A stretch of DNA of 64,000 nucleotides from Oceanospirillum sanctuarii (lineage in GTDB: Bacteria > Pseudomonadota > Gammaproteobacteria > Pseudomonadales > Halomonadaceae), in the NCBI RefSeq assembly GCF_002150805.1, contig NZ_MTBA01000004.1:310001-374000 (forward strand). Direction: 5' to 3'. Made by a program: the position numbers and the translations under genes. This document shows, in pieces, positions 54,350-62,801 of this stretch. The first letter of the stretch is position 1. Each line of letters begins with the position of its first letter. The notes beneath the pieces were generated by a model. That model had not been told where the DNA came from. It made no database searches and saw nothing but the letters and a program-made list of their open reading frames with translations.

Positions 54350-56518
54350 TTAGGCAGCCTCTTGAAGCAATTCTCGCAAGAAACTTAACCTCCTGTTCGC
54401 ATTGCTTGTCTTCTTCACAATCTCCGCAAACTCATTTGCTCTGCCGACCAGATGAATCTCTGATTCGGCCCGTGTAATAGCTGTATAGATCCAGGCCCGG
54501 TCTGTAATCATTCCCTTTTCTACCGGAACAATAATACGAGGAAACTGAGAGCCTTGAGCCTTATGCAAGGTGATTGCATAGCCAAGCTCAATACAATCGA
54601 GAAGGTCTTCACTGATCTGAATTTCTTCACCCGTATCCAGTGTCACGACTCCAAACATGGCAGCGTCATCCTCCTCAGCAGGAGTGAATACCGCTGCTGT
54701 TAGCCTGCCGAGGGAGCCGTTTTGGATACCAATCTTATAGTTGTTTTTGGTGAATAGGATAGGGTCCCCCTCCCTTATATCCAGAAAGAGTTCATCCCCA
54801 TCCATTGTAAACTGAAGCCTGGCACCATCTGCATTGATGAGCTGCTGACAGTCTTTGTTTACGGTGTGTACGAGAGCCTTTGTCGCCCCAAGAATTTGTG
54901 TATTGTGTGGTGATTCAGCGTACAGCTCTTTACACTTATCGACTACGTCATCCACATGCGTTTCGTGGAAGGTGATTGAGCCAATAGACAGGCTTTCAGG
55001 CAGAGCCCCTTGATTGATCGTTGCAGAGTATTCAGGTATCCCCGTTGAGCCTTCTTGCCGCTTAACGATGTCCAGCTTCACAGTGGCAATCAAACCGGAT
55101 TCAATGATATCGGACAGAACCTTGCCGCACCCAATAGGAGGCAGTTGATCGGGGTCTCCAGTGAACACGATGCTAACCGATGGATCTATGTGAGTGATGA
55201 TCTGATACATCGTCGGCAAGTCAATCATGCTGGCTTCATCAATGACAAGGAGGTGCTTTGGTTTAGCCAGACACGGTATGACAGGGTCTTTTAAAAGAAA
55301 GCGGGCTACCGTCGAGGTTACAAAGCCAATGCTTTCATGCAAACGCATGGCTGCACGCCCAGATAAAGCCACAGCATGGATCTCGTAGCCCAGCGATTCA
55401 TAAGCCCTGAGCACAGTCCGCAGAACGGTAGTTTTACCCGTACCAGCGCCTCCTGTAATACAGGAAACAGTGTTCGTTAGGCTGGATTCAACGGCTTTGA
55501 TCTGTTGTTTCGTCAGGTCGTAGGGAAGCTCTGATACAGCCGCAACCATCGCTTTGAAAACGGTGTCATTTTCAGCCTTTATTTTCGATAGCGCTATCAG
55601 TCGCTTGGCAACGACAGACTCCATCATGATCTGGGCAGTAGGATGATAGGTTCCGGTCTCCTTTCGGAGAATGAATTGACCGTTGCGATAACCGTGGGTT
55701 AAAGCCTCTGCCGCTAGCTCTTTATCGCCTCCAAGGAGCTTAACGACTTCTGGCTTGAGGGATCGATGGTTGGAATAGGTGTGCCCCTTTTTAATTTGAT
55801 TTCGCAGAGCACCTTCCACAGCTGCAGCAAGCCTTGCAGGTGAGGATTTACCCATTTCCATTTGTTCAGCAATGGTATCAATATCAGCAAAAGGCACCCC
55901 AAAACCCAGTAGCGCATACGGGTTGGACTTGATGACCTTGATCGTCCCTTCATCATGGTACTTGATAATGCGCTGCTGGATACGCATAGGTACACCAAGG
56001 GAGGTCAGCCAGTTAGCAGAGGCCAAGTTCTTGTATTTGGCGTACCCCTCGTACAAAGCATCCACTGAGACATCACTGAGGATGCTTCTGAGCTGCAATC
56101 GATGTTCAGAAGTATCTGACTGCAGCATGGCGTGGATATCCTTGCCAAACGCATCCCAGAGGGCTCTGGCTTTAGACTCACCAATACCAGTGAAATCTTT
56201 CTCCGAAGCGATAAACCGGATCAGCGCTTCACCTGTCTCAGGCAATGTGCATTCCATCTCATCTGGAGACTCATATACGTGCTGCTCCAGTTCATAGCTT
56301 CCAGAGGTAATGGTCTTTAGCTCTCGCTTTCCATTAACTCGCCAATGCTGGCCTATTGCAGGCTTAACCGGCAGAGCCTGGAGTTCGCACTGAACAGAGA
56401 CAATATATTTGCCACTGTTTATGAGGTAGCTATCAGGCCTTAAGGGAACGCCGGTGAATATAGCGTATTTCGAACCGGTATATTGGCAACTGGTAACACG
56501 AAAATATGCTTCATTCAT
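54350..56518 (-). CDS. RecD-like ATP-dependent DNA helicase
   Basis: 722 residues. Unique N-terminal 120, helix-hairpin-helix-like repeats (SEKDFTGIGESKARALWDAFG), then superfamily 1 helicase motifs: Walker A CITGGAGTGKTTVLRTV, Walker B LLVIDEASMIDL, FTGDPDQLPPIGCGKVL, and motif VI AITLHKAQGSQFPRIIVP with YTAITRAESEIHLVG. Organisation is that of RecD2-type helicases that work without RecBC. It overlaps the preceding gene by 4 bases and closes the five-gene mobility operon. It may process island ends or act in maintenance; a cargo role is possible. Confidence 0.88.
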   Translation of the reverse strand: MNEAYFRVTSCQYTGSKYAIFTGVPLRPDSYLINSGKYIVSVQCELQALPVKPAIGQHWRVNGKRELKTITSGSYELEQHVYESPDEMECTLPETGEALIRFIASEKDFTGIGESKARALWDAFGKDIHAMLQSDTSEHRLQLRSILSDVSVDALYEGYAKYKNLASANWLTSLGVPMRIQQRIIKYHDEGTIKVIKSNPYALLGFGVPFADIDTIAEQMEMGKSSPARLAAAVEGALRNQIKKGHTYSNHRSLKPEVVKLLGGDKELAAEALTHGYRNGQFILRKETGTYHPTAQIMMESVVAKRLIALSKIKAENDTVFKAMVAAVSELPYDLTKQQIKAVESSLTNTVSCITGGAGTGKTTVLRTVLRAYESLGYEIHAVALSGRAAMRLHESIGFVTSTVARFLLKDPVIPCLAKPKHLLVIDEASMIDLPTMYQIITHIDPSVSIVFTGDPDQLPPIGCGKVLSDIIESGLIATVKLDIVKRQEGSTGIPEYSATINQGALPESLSIGSITFHETHVDDVVDKCKELYAESPHNTQILGATKALVHTVNKDCQQLINADGARLQFTMDGDELFLDIREGDPILFTKNNYKIGIQNGSLGRLTAAVFTPAEEDDAAMFGVVTLDTGEEIQISEDLLDCIELGYAITLHKAQGSQFPRIIVPVEKGMITDRAWIYTAITRAESEIHLVGRANEFAEIVKKTSNANRRLSFLRELLQEAA

Positions 56519-56949
56519 GGTGCAATACCGTACTCTGTTAGCACCTCCGATAGCTCACCGTAGCGCTTTAGTTTTGCTTCCAAAGTCGCCACCCTGGCTC
56601 TTAGCTCGACAACCTCATGCTCAAGTAATGCAAGCCGCTTTGACTCCATATTTCTCTTTTTCACACCTGGATCGTAGGCCTTTGGAGCAGACTTCTGTGC
56701 TTCAGTCTGAGCTGCCATTGGCGGCAGGACATCCCGATCTCGCAAGTCATGTTCTAATGTTTCCAGCGCTTGTTTAATGGCAGGATTTTGGCGTAGTGCG
56801 CTTTTACCAATACCGGTGGCTTTAGCGATTTCGCCTCGGTTTAGCTGCCCCCGAAAAATGATTTGCTTGAAGTCTTCGTCAGTTTGCGTAGCGATCCAGC
56901 GCTGAAAAGCCGCAAGGTTTAGTCGCGCTTTTTCCTGTCCATTAGCCAT
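56515..56949 (-). CDS. VPA1267-family protein of gamma-mobile-trio islands
   Basis: 144 residues. N-terminal helix-turn-helix-like part (LNRGEIAKATGIGKSALRQNPAIKQAL) and a C-terminal coiled coil (ALLEHEVVELRARVATLEAKLKRYGEL). It looks like a small DNA-binding accessory protein. Overlaps GmtX by 8 and the helicase by 4 bases. The family name is from memory of the VPaI-6 locus; it was not searched. Confidence 0.75.
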   Translation of the reverse strand: MANGQEKARLNLAAFQRWIATQTDEDFKQIIFRGQLNRGEIAKATGIGKSALRQNPAIKQALETLEHDLRDRDVLPPMAAQTEAQKSAPKAYDPGVKKRNMESKRLALLEHEVVELRARVATLEAKLKRYGELSEVLTEYGIAP

Positions 56950-57580
56950 GATTCAGACTCAACACTTTTTCAATCGCATTTAGGTATCCATTTGAAAAGA
57001 TAGTCATGCCATTTACACCTATGACTTTTCCATGCGGCCCTCGAACCCAGCCCTGTCGAGCCAGGAACTCATCAGACACAGCTTCTTTCAATGCATCGAT
57101 TTCATACTCCAGAAAGTGTGGCAACTGAGGTTCTACCACTGCTTCAGAGCCAGCACGGCAGTCAATTTTCAGTTGCGTGATCGAGGCATATCTCTGATTC
57201 TCTGCTCTCAGATGGCGTACTTGAGCAATCAGGTCGAGCACCAGAAAGCGATGAGCCGGATTTTGAAGCTCATCCACCCAATCATGTTTACCTCTCACAG
57301 ACTTGGCTGCCGATTTTCGATTCTTTTTATGGCTTAACTCACGCCAAGCTTCAATCAAGGCTCGATACGGTTCGCCAGTCTTATTCCTGATGGTCTGGGC
57401 CCCAGGCACACCTCGGCTGGCTCCCAAGCGAGCTATCGTAGTGATTTTGAAATCAACCGAGCCCGACTCGAAAAGCTCCTTGCAGACCGTGTGCAGGGAT
57501 TCAAGCGACTTCCTTGAACGAGCACTTTTTAACTGACTCTGCACTGCTTCATAGACTGCGTTCGGATCACTCATTGTCAT
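56942..57580 (-). CDS. gmtX: Gamma-mobile-trio protein GmtX
   Basis: 212 residues from ATG at 57580, with GGAG 6 bases ahead; an earlier TTG is less likely. Helix-turn-helix-like N-terminus (KITTIARLGASRGVPGAQTIRNKTGEPYRALIEAW), a Lys-rich linker, a coiled coil and the conserved GWVRGPHGKVIGVNGMTIFSNGYL. It corresponds to the third trio member and probably binds DNA as a cofactor of the recombinases, like TnpC of Tn554. It overlaps GmtZ by 14 bases. Confidence 0.82.
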   Translation of the reverse strand: MTMSDPNAVYEAVQSQLKSARSRKSLESLHTVCKELFESGSVDFKITTIARLGASRGVPGAQTIRNKTGEPYRALIEAWRELSHKKNRKSAAKSVRGKHDWVDELQNPAHRFLVLDLIAQVRHLRAENQRYASITQLKIDCRAGSEAVVEPQLPHFLEYEIDALKEAVSDEFLARQGWVRGPHGKVIGVNGMTIFSNGYLNAIEKVLSLNHG

Positions 57581-60500
57581 TCTCAACTCCGATTGGAAAT
57601 TTCAGAGATCCGTGCATGACGGATTCGATCTCATGACGTATTTCGCCAAGCTTCAGCGGCTCAGCCAAGTCTTCCAGCAAGATCTGGCCGTTAACCAACC
57701 GATCTGCAACATGCCAGTCATTTTGCGTCACTTGCATTATCAACTGGACAACCTGATTCGCAGCCTTGAGCTGCTGATCTTCCGTCAGCCGGAACATCGC
57801 CGGAGCAATGCCGTTTGTGTCTGCCAGTTTATCCAAGACCTGGCTGAGTAGAGGCCGCGCTCTTGACGCACTGGCACTTTCGTAGATTTCGGCATTCGCA
57901 CATACCTCAGCCAAAAGCCGGAAGTCGCTTTGCTGCTCCGCGAGGTGCATAGTCATTTCAACGTAATTGTCGCTCACAATTAACTGATGCTTATCTGACT
58001 CGGTTTTGCTCAAGAGCTCTGTAGACTGAGTAATGAGCTGATAAAAATATTGGAGATCACATAGCAGCATATCGAGTTTTTTGGCCTTCTCTTCAAACGC
58101 CGAAAGGACTTTTTCCCGCCTCCTTTCCTGTTCAAAAACCTTTCCGGCATCCTGCGCTAAAGACCGCATGTCATTAAGTTTCTCTTTCTCTGAATGAAGA
58201 TCATGGTACTCCTTGCGGGTTGTATTGATTTCAAGAATGATCTCGTTGGAGATGGCTGATAGGCCTCCGAGGAAGGCTGGACCAGTGATGAAGAACCGGC
58301 ACCGTGGACAGTTTCGTGCGCCCAAGTAGCCACGGGCAACGGGCGAATAAAGAGCCTCAGCTTTCCGATCCAGCAATATCTCGCCCCCTTCTTCACACTT
58401 GTTCCCAGCCATCGGACATATTCCTATGCTCATCACTTGAAAAGCAGCTGCCGGCCAGTCTGAACTCAGGTATTGATCCATTGCATTTCGATCTGTTGCG
58501 ATCAGCTCTGGTCGTGCCTCATCGATCTTCTTCTGAATGATAAGATCCTGATAACGATCTAAGCTTTGTTCAAGTGATCGTTTCTCCGCAGCCGCCAGCT
58601 CCTTTCTCATGTGTGTATGGCCTACTTTTGTGTAGTAAAGCGTCATCACCAGAGATGAATGTCCCACCAGCTTTGAAATCACAGCAATCGGAGCTCGGCC
58701 ATCGACAATGTAGGCCGTGATCAGGCTGACACGTAGCGAGTGAGGTGTGAACTGACTTTCATAATCAACGGAGTTCTTCTTGGGCTTCATTTCAGCCAGA
58801 TCTTCACCGGGCTGCTGGCTGTGAAACAGTATCGCAGGCAAAGTCCGCGAGAATGCGGTTACCGTAAACATAGGCGACACTTTATCTTCACAAGCCAACG
58901 AAGCCGGGTCACGGAACAGAAATGCTTGCTTTCCACGCTGCTTCAACACATTCGTGTTCTGTCTAAATCGGAGCTTAATTTGCGTCCAAGGGGTTAGTTC
59001 TTTAAGTGGGTTATACTTGGCCTGCCAGTCACGCAACTGGATGATCCAGTAGGCCAGATCGTCGGGCAGGTAGGGGATATGGTAACCACCCTCTTTATGA
59101 CTTGTCTTATTTGTTGTGATGTAGGAGCTTAGATCACCATCATCACTACCTTGTCGAATAAAGCCTTGGTTGCGCTTTCGGGTAGCAAGATGACTGGTGT
59201 TTTTTATCCAGCGGATCTTTCCTTCACGAAAAACCGGAATGGAGTCATCACCTTCTCCACTATCAAGCCAACAGATTTGTTGGCCTCGGAGAGGCATGGA
59301 CAGCAAGACATAATTAGCAACAAGTTTGACGGGCGACCAGAGCTCATAGACCCACTCTTTAAAGCGTTCGCCACCTTTTGGTTTGCGATCTTTTTCCCTA
59401 GATCGGTATATGCAATTCGGATCGTTTTTATCAATCAAACTAGGATCAATCTCGAACCAGCAGTCCTCCAAAAAAGGATGCAATGAATAGAGGTCTCGAA
59501 AGGATGTAGCATCCGGTGGAATCAGATGCTGCTTGGCCCTGAGAATAGCAGACATGGGTAGAACAGGCTTATTCGACTCACTACGGCGAGCCGATGGCAG
59601 CTGATCCAGAAAACCCTTGAGCACCGTTCGCAGCGGATTGCGAAATCCAGGCAGAGCAACCAACTCTCCATCCTCATCCTCATCCGAACAATAATTTTCC
59701 TGAACCCAATCGTAAAAATCCACACAGATGTTGTACCGGGCTTTCTTAACGGTATCTCCTGTTGCATGAACAAAATCAATATAAGCTTGCTCTAAAAACG
59801 GAATATCCCTCGAAAGCAAAGCCCCCGGATCATCAATTAACTGTTGTTTTGCAACAAAGTCTCGGAGAAATGCTTTCAAATGCATTGTTTTAGAGCTTTG
59901 ATTTGTCCCTTCCTCAATATAGCGCTCAATGGCTTTCCAAATCTGGGGATAAGCAGTCTGGCTTTCATCAACGGTACCTAAAAAATGAGACCAGCCCTCC
60001 CAGTCCTCTGCATAGTACTCACTAGGGCACCCCGCCAGCTTCGGGTCCTGTTTGTAGTCATGTAGGTATTCCGCCTGTGTTTTGAAACCCAACGCCTTCG
60101 CGGCGGCTGATGCCTCAGTTAGCGTTGCATATTTTTCTGTACCCAAAAAACGAGGCCAGCTCTCCCAGTCCTCCTTGTAAACTCTCTCAGGATTCGCTGG
60201 CAGCTTCGGGTCTTGTTTGTAGCCCTGGTAGTATTCCGGCTGTGATTTGAAACCCAGCAGCTGTGCGGCGACTGAGGCTTCAGCAAGCGTTGCATATTTT
60301 TCACCTGGCCTTTCTGTCCCCAGGAAATCAAACCAGCTCTCCCAGTCCTCCTTGTAAACTCTCTCAGGATTCGCTGGCAGCTTCGGGTCTTGTTTGTACC
60401 CCCGCAGGTATCCCGCCTGTGATTTGAAACCCAGCAGCTGTGCGGCAGCTGAGGCTTCAGCAAGCGTTGCATATTTTTTTTCTGTCCCTAGAAAATCAAA

Positions 60501-61184
60501 CCAGCTCTCCCAGTCCTCCTTGTAAACTCTCTCAGGATTCGCTGGCAGCTTCGGGTCTTGTTTGTATCCCCGTTGGTATTCCGCCTGTGTTTTGAAACCC
60601 AACGCCTTCGCGGCGGCTGATGCCTCAGCTAGCGTTGCATATTTTTCACCTGGCCTTTCTGTCCCCAGGAAATCAAACCAGCTCTCCCAGTCCTCCTTGT
60701 AAACTCTCTTAGGATTCGCTGGCAGCTTCGGGTCTTGTTTGTATCCCCGCAGGTATTCAGCCCCTGTTTTGAAACCCAATGCCCGTGCGGCTGCTGAGGC
60801 TTCGGCAAGCGTTGCGTATTTCTCTTCTGGCTTTTCTGTCCCCAGGAAATCAAACCAGCTCTCCCAGTCCTCTGCGTAGTATTTTTTAGGGCTCACTGGC
60901 AGCTTCGGGTCTTGTTTGTATCCCCGCAGGTATTCAGGCAGTGTTTTGAAACCCAATGCCCGTGCGGCGGCTGATGCCTCAGCTAGCGTTGCATATTTTT
61001 CACTTGGCTTTTCTGTCCCCAGGAAATCAAACCAGCTCTCCCAGTCCTCTGCGTAGTATGTTTGAGGGCTCACTGGCAGCTTCGGGTCCTGTTTGTAGCC
61101 ATGTAGGTATTCCGCATGTGTTTTGAAGCCCAATGCCCGTGCGGCGGCTGAGGCTTCCGCAAGGGTTGCGTATTTAGTCTTCAT
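57567..61184 (-). CDS. gmtZ: Gamma-mobile-trio integrase GmtZ with seven N-terminal repeats
   Basis: 1205 residues. Residues 1-415 are seven tandem units of 55-60 residues (KYATLAEASAAARALGFKT ... DWESWFDFLGTE), probably DNA-binding. A core-binding domain follows (about 415-560) and a tyrosine recombinase domain with H815-SL-R818, LVGHS and YY851TK. Then a segment with CPMAGNKCEEGG and CPRC (likely zinc-binding) and a coiled-coil region to the end. It overlaps GmtY by 11 and GmtX by 14 bases. The family usually has fewer or variable repeats. Works with GmtY on site-specific movement of the island. Confidence 0.88.
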   Translation of the reverse strand: MKTKYATLAEASAAARALGFKTHAEYLHGYKQDPKLPVSPQTYYAEDWESWFDFLGTEKPSEKYATLAEASAAARALGFKTLPEYLRGYKQDPKLPVSPKKYYAEDWESWFDFLGTEKPEEKYATLAEASAAARALGFKTGAEYLRGYKQDPKLPANPKRVYKEDWESWFDFLGTERPGEKYATLAEASAAAKALGFKTQAEYQRGYKQDPKLPANPERVYKEDWESWFDFLGTEKKYATLAEASAAAQLLGFKSQAGYLRGYKQDPKLPANPERVYKEDWESWFDFLGTERPGEKYATLAEASVAAQLLGFKSQPEYYQGYKQDPKLPANPERVYKEDWESWPRFLGTEKYATLTEASAAAKALGFKTQAEYLHDYKQDPKLAGCPSEYYAEDWEGWSHFLGTVDESQTAYPQIWKAIERYIEEGTNQSSKTMHLKAFLRDFVAKQQLIDDPGALLSRDIPFLEQAYIDFVHATGDTVKKARYNICVDFYDWVQENYCSDEDEDGELVALPGFRNPLRTVLKGFLDQLPSARRSESNKPVLPMSAILRAKQHLIPPDATSFRDLYSLHPFLEDCWFEIDPSLIDKNDPNCIYRSREKDRKPKGGERFKEWVYELWSPVKLVANYVLLSMPLRGQQICWLDSGEGDDSIPVFREGKIRWIKNTSHLATRKRNQGFIRQGSDDGDLSSYITTNKTSHKEGGYHIPYLPDDLAYWIIQLRDWQAKYNPLKELTPWTQIKLRFRQNTNVLKQRGKQAFLFRDPASLACEDKVSPMFTVTAFSRTLPAILFHSQQPGEDLAEMKPKKNSVDYESQFTPHSLRVSLITAYIVDGRAPIAVISKLVGHSSLVMTLYYTKVGHTHMRKELAAAEKRSLEQSLDRYQDLIIQKKIDEARPELIATDRNAMDQYLSSDWPAAAFQVMSIGICPMAGNKCEEGGEILLDRKAEALYSPVARGYLGARNCPRCRFFITGPAFLGGLSAISNEIILEINTTRKEYHDLHSEKEKLNDMRSLAQDAGKVFEQERRREKVLSAFEEKAKKLDMLLCDLQYFYQLITQSTELLSKTESDKHQLIVSDNYVEMTMHLAEQQSDFRLLAEVCANAEIYESASASRARPLLSQVLDKLADTNGIAPAMFRLTEDQQLKAANQVVQLIMQVTQNDWHVADRLVNGQILLEDLAEPLKLGEIRHEIESVMHGSLKFPIGVENDNE
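59980..61184 (-). repeat. Seven tandem repeats of about 165-186 bp inside gmtZ
   Basis: Each unit encodes KYATL(A/T)EAS...DWE(S/G)W...FLGT. Units 3-6 are nearly identical (with LPANPERVYKEDWESW), while the first two and last differ (YYAEDW). Unit lengths vary because the linker (KPSE, KPEE, RPGE or none) changes. High identity implies recent duplication and possible copy-number change. Confidence 0.92.
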
Positions 61185-62556
61185 GTGAAATACCTTTTTT
61201 GATTTCAGAGTAAGCTATCTTTGGTGATAGCTGCTTCAAGTGTGCTCGCATCTGCTTGTCAGTGAGACCCGTATAGACCTCCTGACTTTCTATCGATTTA
61301 TGATGCAAAGCGTTTTTAATAATCAGTGAGCTGGATTTAGCATCAGCCAAAGCCTGACCGTAGGAGTGGCGATGAGCGTGAGCGGTTGTACCTGCCTCTT
61401 TGGAGAATGGCAGGCCAATCCGCTCCACTGCCCTTTTGAGCGACTGGTTATAGCCTTTCACTGAATACGGCGCTCCTGTACGACTGGTAAAAGCATACGG
61501 GTGCTTGCCGTCATCCGGAGACCGCTGATATTGAAGATACAGTCGCCATAACTCGTAGAAGGTTTCACCAGCAGCCTGAGGGAACCACCAAACCTTCAAG
61601 TAGTGCTTATCTTCGTCATCGAGTTTTGGGTCCTTCCAGCCTGCGTGTAATGTATGAGATTTCGGGTATTCGAATCGCGGCTTCAATCCGTACTGCTGAA
61701 GCAGCACTTCACGGCGACTTACGCTGCCCTGGCTTCTACCACGGTCAGGATGAAAAACTTTGACGAGTGCCGTTACATTGTCGCCATCATCGAAGGGCAT
61801 GATGTCTTCCAACCAGAGCTGGAAGCATTCACTGATTCTGAGTCCGCCATGGTGCATAAGCATCGTAATCAGCACATTCTTCAGATCGAGTCGTTCATAG
61901 ACCTTATTGCTGGTCTCAAAGCCATAACGAACAAATCCATTCCAAAGCAGGTCATCAATACGACCTTCCGGAAAGCTCTTTTTGCTTTCCGTTCCTCCGG
62001 ATTTTGAAACCCGCCTCGGCATGACATTTCGATAACTTGAAGGGGCAGGTTTGCTCGCCCAGAGGTGTGATAAAAATGCGCGGCGTTTTTTCTGAAAGTA
62101 GGCTGCGAGAGCCATCCATTCTTCGTGACTTGTAGGTTTGACCTCAGGATTTATCTTGAATTTTTTGTCTTCGTTCTGAGTCGCAAGCCAGTCGGTGTAG
62201 TCCGTAACCAGATTGATCAGAAAATTTGCATCTTTCACCGCGCGCGGCTTCCAGCGCAGCCCGCTCGGGTCTTCACCATCTTCAGCAACGGTGCCGGTAT
62301 AAAGCGAATTGGCAAACTCACGAAAGAGGTCATACGAATTCGCAAAACAACCTTCATTTTGCTTTGTGTAATCAACTAAAAGACGAACGGCATAAACACT
62401 GCGATCTTTCCAGCTCTCAGACTTGTTGCGATGAACAATTAAGTAATCGAGATAACTTCTCAGCAGGCCGTCGTCCGTGATAATCACAGGCAAATCTACA
62501 AAGACTCCTGTGTTATCTACTTTGACGCTTGCTTTGACACAGTTACTGTTCAGCAT
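61174..62556 (-). CDS. gmtY: Gamma-mobile-trio recombinase GmtY (tyrosine recombinase)
   Basis: 460 residues. Core-binding N-terminal half and a C-terminal catalytic domain: Arg in HHGGLR240ISE, H393-AH-R396 in TTAHAHRHSYGQAL, LHHKSIESQ and the nucleophile in EVY428TG. These are the R...HxxR...H...Y residues of tyrosine recombinases. First gene of the mobility operon, reading inward from the right end. A palindrome at 62579-62596 lies 23 bases upstream and may be an operator or binding site. Confidence 0.9.
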   Translation of the reverse strand: MLNSNCVKASVKVDNTGVFVDLPVIITDDGLLRSYLDYLIVHRNKSESWKDRSVYAVRLLVDYTKQNEGCFANSYDLFREFANSLYTGTVAEDGEDPSGLRWKPRAVKDANFLINLVTDYTDWLATQNEDKKFKINPEVKPTSHEEWMALAAYFQKKRRAFLSHLWASKPAPSSYRNVMPRRVSKSGGTESKKSFPEGRIDDLLWNGFVRYGFETSNKVYERLDLKNVLITMLMHHGGLRISECFQLWLEDIMPFDDGDNVTALVKVFHPDRGRSQGSVSRREVLLQQYGLKPRFEYPKSHTLHAGWKDPKLDDEDKHYLKVWWFPQAAGETFYELWRLYLQYQRSPDDGKHPYAFTSRTGAPYSVKGYNQSLKRAVERIGLPFSKEAGTTAHAHRHSYGQALADAKSSSLIIKNALHHKSIESQEVYTGLTDKQMRAHLKQLSPKIAYSEIKKGISHED

Positions 62557-62578
62557 TTTTCCGTACTTTTAGTATTTA

Positions 62579-62596
62579 GTTTATAGAACTATAAAC
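62579..62596. promoter_or_regulatory. Palindrome in the gmtY promoter
   Basis: GTTTATAG-AA-CTATAAAC, perfect 8-bp arms, between the right end of the island and the gmtY ATG. Candidate autoregulatory or recombinase site. Confidence 0.55.
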
Positions 62597-62656
62597 ACAA
62601 ATCCAGCATAAAAAAAGAGCGAATTCCAGGTTTTCACTCTTTTGGGGCTTGTTTCA

Positions 62657-62679
62657 GTATGTTTTTTTTATACTACTAA
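62657..62679 (-). repeat. Right terminal inverted repeat of the island
   Basis: Reading inward on the minus strand: TTAGTAGT, then ATA8CATAC. It directly abuts TTTTGCGA of the radical SAM fragment. Compare the left end at 51134-51158. Confidence 0.7.
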
Positions 62680-62801
62680 TCGCAAAAGCTGCATTGATTC
62701 CAGCTGCAGCCATTGGTTACCGGCAGAATAAACGATTTGGCCTCACTGGGAGGCCGATAGACAGGTTCAATATACTGAACAGGAAAATCATCAAACATCA
62801 T
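62676..62801 (-). pseudogene. Radical SAM protein, 5' fragment (split by the island)
   Basis: 41 codons from ATG at 62801: [20 protein letters not shown] ... [11 protein letters not shown], then TAG made by island sequence. It carries the cysteine cluster (C-x4-C-x2-C) that the 3' fragment at 50357-51130 lacks, and the two join in frame. Its ATG overlaps the stop codon of the TetR gene (ATGA), so TetR and the enzyme formed one operon before insertion. Confidence 0.92.

Larger units (their letters stand above)
51131..62679. mobile_element. Gamma-mobile-trio-type island inserted in a radical SAM gene
   Basis: About 11.5 kb. Both borders are fixed by the two halves of the interrupted gene. The ends carry related inverted repeats (51134-51158 and 62657-62679). 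The minus-strand operon GmtY-GmtZ-GmtX-VPA1267-like-RecD-like forms the mobility/maintenance part, followed by a two-gene cargo and a 222-base non-coding end. The trio assignment rests on gene order, two tyrosine recombinases, the repeat-bearing integrase and my recognition of the GmtX and VPA1267 families; the islands are known from Vibrio (VPaI-6) and other gammaproteobacteria and often carry anti-phage systems. Confidence 0.88.

Noticed and set aside
59980-61184. Repeat array considered as CRISPR
   Set aside because: Units are about 180 bp, continuous, without spacers and in frame; they code for protein repeats.
51131-62679. Prophage origin of the island
   Set aside because: No capsid, tail, terminase or lysis genes; two tyrosine recombinases with helper genes fit a trio-type island.
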